This document shows positions 9,265 to 19,500 of a DNA stretch of 64,000 nucleotides, one piece after another (positions within the stretch are counted from its first letter, which is position 1; each line of letters begins with the position of its first letter). The notes beneath the pieces are model-generated. The model made no database searches. It saw nothing but the letters and a program-made list of their open reading frames with translations, and was not told the DNA's origin. The stretch lies in contig CM119267.1 in NCBI GenBank assembly GCA_051294375.1, forward strand, positions 7,792,683 to 7,856,682, read 5' to 3'. The DNA comes from Paraspadella gotoi (Eukaryota; Chaetognatha). A program made the position numbers and the translations under genes.

Positions 9265-12200
9265 TCACTCCCAAGAAGGATCGTCGCTGTCGTCGCTCGC
9301 GTCGTCTTCGGAATCGCTGGTGACCCGCTTCCGCTTTTTCTTCTTCTTCTGTTTTCTCACAGGAGTGGGTTGAAGTCGTTTTCGCTTTCTTTCCGAACCA
9401 CCGCAAAGTCTCGATCGGGCCGGCGTCGAGCCGCGCGATGACCCCGAAGGCGTCACGGGTCGATCCGAATGATGAGAAAAGCCCATGTGTCGACCCATAA
9501 CGGAACCCGAATGGTGATGTTGTGGCAAATCCCCAGCTCCAGACGCAAATGCGTTGGGAGTCGGGGTTTCGCCGTCCACCTGTGGGGGACGAGCAAACAC
9601 GGGCACGATGCCTGTGTTAGGGTCGACGGTCTCACCACCCCTCGCCATATATTCTTTAAAAGCGTTGGCGCTCGTTTTCTGCTGACGACCCGGATCTTCT
9701 GGAGCTTCAGGATCGAACCCAGACTCGTCCGTTGGATCCAGTTGGAGCATCAAGTTTTTGAAACGAACGTATTCATTGGCCAAGTCCTCCTGTTTCAAAA
9801 AAAATCAAATTAACGCCTTAATCTAAACGAAAATATTTACAGTAAAAATATTTCATTTTGGCAATGCAAACCTTGGCATCTTCGTCGAACGGATATTGGG
9901 GGTCTCCTTTTTGAAGAATCGCTAAGGCTGGGCCGGGATTGAACCGGTCGACTCCTGCCCGTCGATTAAGCGGTTTGTCGTTAAGTTTTCCAGCGTCTTG
10001 AGGTGAATAATTTTGAATGCGAGCTTCGGTGATGCCGTAGTACTCCTTCAGAAACTGCTTGAGGATGAGAAGGAGGACACATCCTTGCCACGCATGGTAG
10101 ATGGACATTAACTGGAATGAGAGAGATGGGAAACTAAGTTAGAGGGAAATAAAATAAAAAATATTATTATGCAAAATGTAAACAAGTTTTTTTTTATAAA
10201 AACCTTTAACATTGTCAGTTCTTTCATAAATACCTCACAAAGGAAAAGATCTCGAGTACATCCTCAGCCTCAATACACCACGCAAGACTTATATCCCTCA
10301 CCTGACTGGGAAAGTCTGAGATTCTGGCGACGAGGGCGTCGAGGTCTTCGTCCTCCTCGTCGTAGGCCAGGCGAGACTCCCGCTTCCGCATCTCCTCTTC
10401 CTGTTGACGCTTCCGCCGCTCGCGCGCTTCCCGCTCTTCTTCCAGTCGATCGAACTCCCCACGAGCCTCCAACTCCCGCTCCCGTTCCTAACGAGCGTTA
10501 GGTCATTTTTTTTATTAGAAGCGTTCGATCCAGTCGCGGCAATCTATCTCTTTTCAAATGATTTAAACTTTTTCTTAACTTTTATTTTATTTTCACATAT
10601 ATTTGAGTACAAACGAGCCGAGAGACAGACCAAAAAGCATTTTATCGACTAAAAATATGAAGGGTACACAACAAGATTAACACCCTTACCTGCCATACTC
10701 TCTCCTCAACCTCGATCTCCTCTCTCGTCCGATGTGGCGAGGAGTTACCATTAGTTGGAGCCGCCTCACCGTTCACTATTGCCGGCGCCGAATTTTCGTC
10801 TCCGGGTTTCGGCATTAAATTTTCTAAGCAAAAAAACAAACCATATATATACAAATTACACAATCGAACCCGGATTATATATCCGAACCAGTACGTGAAT
10901 TAAGAATAGTCCTTAGTCAAGCCACAAATTTAGTTCTCGAAAACTTCCGTTCTTACGTCTCAGCGACCTCCATATCACCGACCTTTAAAAGCCTGAAGTA
11001 AGTTGGCGCCGGAAACCGACACGATCAAATCTATTTGGTGGATGATGAAGAGGGGTTCGTACTGTTGTTGATAGGGGAAGTAAGCCAGGTTGTCACAAAT
11101 GTAGATTTTTTCTTGAAGTATCGCCGTAGAGCTATAAATATAAAATGAGGTAGGGATTAAGTGATGGTAAAATTATAAAATTGGGGTTTGCCCACGACGA
11201 GAATCGTACCTGTCTTCAAATAGGTTGAGTAACGAGGTGAGGAAAGCTCGTCGATGACCCTTGTTGCCGCGGATGTGGTTGTAAACGGGAGCAAGACAGG
11301 CGGTGGTGTTGCCGGAGGTGCCGTCCACCCTTAGCCCTCGCAGGATGATGTTGTGCGATTGATCTTCCTTGGTGATCTGCTGTATTGTCTTATGCATGAC
11401 TTGGAGGTCGTACGACAAACGGACTCCTTGAAGAGCCTTCATTTGGATAAATCCTAACAAAAACAATTGAACATGATTAACAAAAAATATAAAATTTGAA
11501 TAAATAATTTTGTAATTTCCTTTCTTTTTCGTTGCGTTTCGGAATTAGTGTACAAAGTAGAGAGTTTTTATTTTTGACACACGCAATATAATTATTGAAA
11601 AACGGACAGGTTTTGGTCCTAATTCGAACCTTCATCAGCGCAAATGTTTCACTTTTTAGTTGCGCCGCGAGTACACGCGAAGCAACTCTATAAGTCAGTC
11701 GGTCTGTCCCACTTAAAAATGCATATAATTTCCTTATAGTTGGTTGCTCTTTTGTTAAGACAGAAAAAAACATCAAATCTTAGTGACTGCAAGCACCGCC
11801 TTCAGGAAATCCTAAAACTAAAATAGAATAAAAGACGAAATTTTGATGCAGTGCATGTCATAAATACAGAAGGCTTCATATTATAAAATGTAGTACCCCT
11901 TTTTTGTGACCAGAATCTGTTCCAACCAAACTACCCAATCGAATTTAATAAAATTTTAAATTCAGAGTGCTAATGACTATATAAATGGAACTATCGAGGC
12001 GAATTTTGATATTCAACCCCTGACAAGAGATACAGGGCCCTGGGGGTGGACCCTTAGGGGGCCAAAAAAGGCTAAAATTTTTTTTTTATTTTTAAAATTT
12101 TTTTTAGTAGCATCAGGTGCATTGACGTTTTAAACATAAAAAAAAACATTTTAGAACTAAAATTGATAAGTTTTTAATAATTAAGCATGGTTGAAGATGC

Positions 12201-13509
12201 ATGGTTCATCGTTTTACTTCCAATTTTCCCCAAATTATTCCAAATCTGACTTTAACTGCTGATGTTTATGAAGCTAAAAATTAAGGTAAATGAATATTTT
12301 TGAGGTAATAAATACGTTTTTGTGGAAAAGTAAACGTCTGTGCAACTGTTTAAAACAAAAATAATAAAAAATTTTGAAAATTTTTTTTGACCATTTGTGG
12401 CCCTCAGGGGCTGCCCCCTCAGGGCACCTTATCTCAGCTTAGGGGTGGAATGTAAAAATTTGCCTCAATAGTTCCATTTGTATCACTACTGGTACTCCGC
12501 ATGCAAAATTTCATTAAATTCTATTCAGTAGTTTTCTCGGAACGTGTTCTGGTCACAAAAAAGGGGTACCACATTTTATAATATGAAGCCTTCTGTACAT
12601 GAGCTAAGAAAGTTATTGTCGTCATGTAATGTCACGTCTTATCACGTTTATGTCACGAGAAATATACGTAATAATAATAATAATACTGCGGCGTAACACA
12701 TTTGAATTACCGTTATTGTTTGTTACATATGCGCTGATGAAGGTTAGAATAAAAACCGAAACATATTAATTTGTCAACAAAAAAAACCTACTTTTTACAC
12801 TAATAAATAATTTAAATTCTTTTAAAACTTACCCGGATATTTGTGGTCGATTTCGGCCAGCTGCTTCTCCGCTTTTACTGCGATAGTGTGGTCGTGATCT
12901 GTCGCAGCCGAGATGAGATAAGGGACCGATTGGACGGGGTGTATTAGCCCTTGATTAAGGACGAGGCATAAAACTTCCAACGCGCAGAGTCTGATCGGCT
13001 TGTAGAACGAGTGAAAACAGCCGTTGATTGCCTTGATGTACACTTGAATGATCGTGGAGGCCATGCCAGATTGAATGTCGTTCATCTCCTTCAACGAGTC
13101 CGTCCCGTCGGTTTTGGATCGGATTCCGGCCTCCTTGGCGAGGAGTTCCTCTTTGAGTTTAGCCTTGTAGGCGCGTTCCTCTCGCGTCTGCCGATTCTCC
13201 TCTTCCATGAGGTAGGTTTGCATGTTTCGGAGGACCTGCAGTTTGCACTTGACGAGATCCTTGCCGGGCTTGGTCAGGAGAGCAATGTAGAGGTCGCGAA
13301 TCTTTAAAGGGAAAAATATTGAAAATATTGAAAATCCTCATTGCCTATCTTAGCCGCCCCTATCGACGGCTACCAGTACTGACGCCCCCCTATCTTCACA
13401 AAGAGCTGGTTCCGAATAGCAATCAGAATAGGAATAGGAAAAACGTGCTTGAACACTGCGCGAGAACGAGCAGTCGTCCCTTAATAACATGAAATCCACG
13501 GCCGGACAA

Positions 13510-13548
<39 letters not shown>

Positions 13549-16500
13549 AAGAAACACGGCACCTGCTTTCCCAACATCAGATTGTAGTGTGTCGAACAAA
13601 AAAATCCGACGCCGTCGAGAGCTCGCGCCTTCAACTCCTCGTCCTTGACGTCCCGCTGGTGGATGTAGTAAAGGAAGGTGTTGAGGATGCGCTCCTCAGT
13701 GTGCTCGGGGAAGCCGAGGTCGCTGAAGGAGAAGTGCTTGCAGAAAAGGCCGAGGGTGAAAAGGTCGCGCCGCAGGCTGGGAAGATGGCTCTCCATCGCA
13801 CGGTCTTTGTTTTTTAGATCTAATGAAAAGAACGAAAATTTTTGCTGATATCCGTATCGGAACATTGGCGACTATCGCTTATACTCATTCATCACTAGCG
13901 TTGTACGTAGAGTTAAAAAAAATGTATATGTATATGTAAAAAAAGTGTAAAAATTGAGTTGTCTCACGTTTGGCGCCGTTCTTGAGATTGTTGTAGATAG
14001 ACATTAGACTGTCCTTGATAAACTTAAAATTGTGGGTGACTTGATTCACCAACGAGGCTAAGCAAGAGACGCTGCTTGGGATCACAGATTGAGGACGACT
14101 AAAAACGTTTTTCATCAGTCTTTCTTCCACCTGGTGTGAAAAAAGAAGTTGGATCAGTGAACGGATGAATAATCGGTCCTTTTTTAAACCTTAAAACTAA
14201 CGTCGGAAAGGAAGTTTTCGCTGGGATGATCCATAAGAGGAATAACGTTCTCTAGGATCGAATTGACGTCGACGATAACGGCGTTGTCAGCGGAAGTGTC
14301 AGAGTCGAATGATTCTAAATACTGCGCCAGAGTGATAGCGTGAGTCGCCAGCAGCGAAGACTTCACCTGGTTAGAAAAAGCGGTTGTCCAGTATTAATAA
14401 AAAAATATTGAGAAAACTCGTTGGACAAAATCACTTCGCGTTTACACAAAAAAAATATAGACAGGAAAGAGATACCCTTGTAAACAAATGTAGCGCGGAG
14501 AAGCAGGAGACGAGACGTGCGGTCTTAGAATTGGTTACATTTTCCTCTTCTTTAACCGGAGGTTCCGTCCTTTCCTCCTCATTTTCTTGGTTATTCATCG
14601 CGTCAAGATCACCGTCTTCCTTTTCTTCTTCCAAGTTCCTGTCAATTTCCTTCTCCCTAACGGTCGATCCTTTGCTGATTTCTGTGGTTAAATTTTTTTA
14701 TTTTTAAATAATTTAATAATTTTTTTATAATTATCACTAATACGGATTATGGATTTATTACCCAGATCCAGATCAATGACTTTTTCGACTAGAGCGTCGA
14801 CGAGTTGCTTGCAAGCTTGAAGAACGGGACCGACGTTGGATTGATAGCTTTGGATAAGTTCTTCTCGAGCGAGGTTTCCGGCCGTGGAGTCTTCAGAATA
14901 GGATTTAGAACATTTATTATGATTATCAATAGTCAATTATTATTGCTATTACCGTTTTATTTTCGCCCTTACCTCTAGCTTGTTTCTTGGCGCTTCCTGG
15001 CGCCGCCAGCAGCGCCGCCGCCAACGCTTCATCGTTTGCGTCCTCCTCTCTTTTCAGCAATGACGCTACCAAAGCCTCCAACCATTCTAATCCTGAGTGA
15101 GCGAGTCAGTCAATATCATAAATTTATCAATATCAAAAAACTCAAAATTGGAAGTCGAAAGACATGAAAACTTACCCGCAGAACCGCCTGCCTCGGCCGT
15201 GCAAGCGTGAACAACATCCGTCAGCTGCCCAATCTTGATGGCGATCATGGCGTCGACTTGCGCCTTCAAGTCTGCGTCGCGCGTCCCAAAGCCCCGCTGT
15301 TTCGGGCGCGCAGGCGAGAACCACATGTTTTCGAAGACTTCGGATACAAGTTTTTTGATGCCTTCCTCGTCGTGGACACGCCGAATAATACGCACGCAAA
15401 TCTCGGTGTTTTTAGAAAATTCCGGCTGCTCAATACAAATGTCCCTGGAAATTAGAGAAGATGGTAAACAGTTTGGAATAAAGATCCCAGTACAGTAATA
15501 TTAGATTCCGGTCTTTTTACCTGAGTATCTTGATGACCCTCTTCCTGACGGAGACTCCCGTATCCAAGATTCGCTCCACAATCATAGGGTAGTATTTCTC
15601 GGTAAGTGAGGGTCGGATCATCACGAAGCGGCCAATCAGATCGACGGCTGCCTCGCGGACCGAGTTGGCGTGGTCGAGCAACCGCGCCTGGACGCCTTTC
15701 TGCATGTCGTCTAAAATAGGAAAAAGTACTTTCTAATATTGTATATATTTAAAACAAAGAAAAAATTAGTTGAATAATTTAGTTTCCAGTTTTTTTTTTT
15801 TAAATTTTTAAGCATTTCCTATCTGTCGGTTCATTGCCGGATAAATAGCGACGAACCTCTTTCCAGCAGACTAGGATCGACCTCGACGACGGCGGCGAGG
15901 CATTTCATGGCTTTAGTCCTGACGGCAATGGCAGGTTCCCCAAGAACCCTGAGGATTTTTTTAAGGTACAGGTCGAAGCTTTGGCCGAAGGGAAGCTGCG
16001 CGGACAGGTACCGCGTAGCAAGGCTTGCATCGTCGTTAGACATCTGTGGTAAAAATGTATACATGAAGATTAATTGAAGATTAATGAAGATCAAGTGAGG
16101 TTGATCGTCGGAATCATATCCCTTCTTGCCTTGGATCTTTCGAGAGAGGGACGACCGGTCGTGAAATCAACAGCAAGCTGCAACATTCTTCCTTTTCTCT
16201 CCTCGGCCTGCCGCAGCAACTGAGTATTTCGTTCTAACTCGTCAATCTCCGACTGATGATTCTCCTTTTCCGCGGCAACAACTTCGTCGTCGTCGTCCGA
16301 GTTGACAGTTATCTCGTCACGAACCTTATTGGTAGAATAATGCATGGACGAACTTGGGCCAAAGGAAAATTATGAAATATTTGTTGCTAATTATCGTTAC
16401 TACAAAAAAGTAAAATTAATTAGATGGTTAAAAGATACATACGAACAATATATTCGCCCATACCTTCTTTGCCGCCCTGTTCTTATTTGTCATGGCTAAT

Positions 16501-19500
16501 TTGGTTTCGTCCTGCGCGTCCTTGAACCACTGGGCGATGTAAAACCGTTGCGCAAAAGAGAAGGTCGGATCGCCGGAGTTGCCTTGCGATCGCAGGTAGG
16601 ATAGAAGTCCCTGTTGCATCACCGAAGTCCGATTCTCCGACCGAATATCTCTCGCCTCCTTGTGAAAGTTATTCTCCGAGGAAATCCCTTCTTTTTTGCC
16701 GTTTTTCCTTTTGCTTTTGCTTTTTTTAGACTTAGCGCCGGGATCGTCGCTGTTATCGTCTTCCGAGTACGAAGAGTCGCTGTTCTCGTCGTCATCGTCG
16801 ATTCGAGTCTTTTTTCTCCTCCGCGTCTTTTCGTGGTCGTCGTTTTCAGCGTCAGCTTCGTCCTCGGCGTCGCTTCTCCCCGCTTCCTCCGCCTGAACGT
16901 CCTCGTCGAAGTCTGGGTCGTCGGTGGCCGAAAGAACCTCCATCAGAGCGCGGATGGCGCGGTTGTTTATGTTCGAGTGAATGGCGTCCTAGAAAAGGGA
17001 GTTGAAAGAAATGTCACTCTTGGCTGAAGTTTAAACATTATCTTGAAATTGCTTCAAGATTAGTTTACTCCGTTCGTCGCTTTTACCTTCCTCAGTCGAG
17101 AGGCGATAATTCCAAGATAATCGATGGATGAAATTCGAAGAGACATGTCGATTGACTTGTTTCCGAACTGAGCGATTAGAAGGTTGCCAAGAAGCCGCAG
17201 CATCACCTCTGCTGAAGGCCATTCAGGCTTATTCACTGCCGTTAGAAGATCCTGGACGAAATTTTCGAAAAGCGGACGAAAGTCTTCTTCACCCTTCATG
17301 CCGCATTTGTGGAGAAATCTGAAAGAAGAGCAGGGTTAAACAATATTTGACGACATGATTTTCTAACCTTTTTTCTTGTCCGAATCTTCACCTGGCTAGA
17401 AAGTTGTGGGCCACTTGAAGCGCTTGAGTGTAGCTCTGTTCGATGAAGACGTCATTGTCAACCTTCCGCCGACGCCGCCGCCGGATTTCTTCTTCATCCT
17501 CTACCGTCTGGTCCTCTTCTTCGTCGACTTCAGGAAGAGTGACCACGCTTTGCATGAGTTGAAGCACAAGGCCAGACATCATTTGAATGCTCTCCTCGCT
17601 GCAAAATTCGTTCGTTTTGGGGAGAGGAATGAGGAGATTACTTTTATTTTAGATTACATTTGGAGTTATATATATCTTTATATATATACATATCTCCTCC
17701 CTCTTTATGCCGAATAAGGTTTCGGTCTCAAAAATTATTGAAACCACTGAAACATCTGACAAATCTTATCCGATTCGACCAACAACATTGCAGATTACTA
17801 AAACAACGCAAACGCTGTTACCCGTTGATTTTATAATTTCTAAGGCTTTTCTTGGAAGACGGTAGTCTGGCGAGAGAGGACAAGATATCGTCGAGAATGA
17901 GCTGACGATGCTTTGGGTATCGAGAGAAAATGGACGTCGCCAACTGAATGGCGTTCAGCTGAAGATCGGGAATATTTTCCACGAAAAACGCCGAGACTCC
18001 CAGGGAAGAAATTTCCAGCACAATCTGGAAGTAGAAAAAATCCCATGTTACAAATGTGTGAAATTAATCATTATGTTGTGAAGAACGTTATCCAAACCGT
18101 GTCGGTAAGTTCGCTGCGGTCGCTCAACTCGGCCAAGAGTTTTACGGTTTGCGTGATTTTGTTGTAGAGGTTTATACTGTGTTTGTTTTTGACGACGGCG
18201 GCTTTGGCACGTTTTTGCTTCATAGAGGACGTCCCTTTAGAATTTGTCCGGTAGACGGGGTCGTAGTCGGGGTAGATGGTGTTTTGCAACTGGAACTTCG
18301 CGAATTTGACGCAACGCTCGATCGCGTCCTCGACGAAAACCTACAAAATTAATCAAATCATCAGCCAAAGATTCAATTTTACAAAGAATCTCGTAGACGC
18401 TACTAGATAAACAAGTTGTTTACCTGCTTCGGCATTTCCGGAGCGCACATTATGTTAAGCGCTGCCAAGGCAGCGTCGGCGCTTCGAAGAACGCGGTCCA
18501 TGACGACGTTCCGCCACATTCGGTCTTCCTCCCCGTCACCAATGACGGTTTCAGCATCCTCCTCGAGATACGGAGTTAAACGTGCAGCGTCACGCACATT
18601 GCGTTCCAACACGCTCAAAACACGCACTATTCGTTCGATGGAGACGAGGTGTAAAGCTTTGCTTGCTTTCAATTTGGCAACCTGAGCAAAGGTAGACAGT
18701 GGAAGGAAGTCAAAATAATATGAATGAAATCAAGGTTCTAAACTTAACCAGCTGGGTTTTAAACCGACCTCCGCGCAAAGGTCGCTGAGTTTTTCATGGG
18801 AGATGAGGAGCTCCGTGGGACATTCGTCGTGGTCGTCCTCCTCTTCCTCCAAATTGACGGTCAAAGCCGCCTCTTCAAAGGCCTCCATAATTCCGTTAAT
18901 TATCGTCATGAATCTGAAATAGAGAAAATGATATGAAAACGTTTTGTCCCTTCAGATAGACCCGCTTGTCTATTGTCTAAATAAAAACTACACTAGTTCG
19001 ATGATTCTGCTCTGTCCATTCCGCTGCATCTGTGGGAAAATTTTTCAAAGATTTATTCCAAGCTACTATTGCGATATTTTGTAATAATTATAAAATATAT
19101 CAAGTATATATATATATATAGTAATAATTTCAATTTACGACGTGAGAAAAAAAAATAATAAAAGGTTAGCAGAAAGCAAACCTTTGATACATCGGCGACT
19201 GCATAAGGTCCTCCTCGGCTTCCATTCTCTGCCGGGCTCTTTCCTTGTGTCGCCTCCTTTTTTCTCGCTCCTCTTGCGTCTCCCCAGTCTCTTCGGATCC
19301 AAGGCGCCTCCGTTTCCGGTTCCCATACTCATCGACGAAGAACTCGTGGCGCCGCTTGATGCGGTCCGCATGGCGAATCCACTTGTAAGTCGTTGCTTGC
19401 CTTATGTGTGAAAAAAAGGGAATACGATGAAACTTTTCTGTATACACATTCAATTTGTCTTAAAATATATAAAAAAAATAACCTTGCTTTTCGAGATCCG

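Noticed and set aside
9011-9406. Minus-strand 131-codon frame at the 3' end of the cohesin-loader gene
   Set aside because: It overlaps the true last exon in a different frame and runs into the 3' untranslated region; no family similarity.
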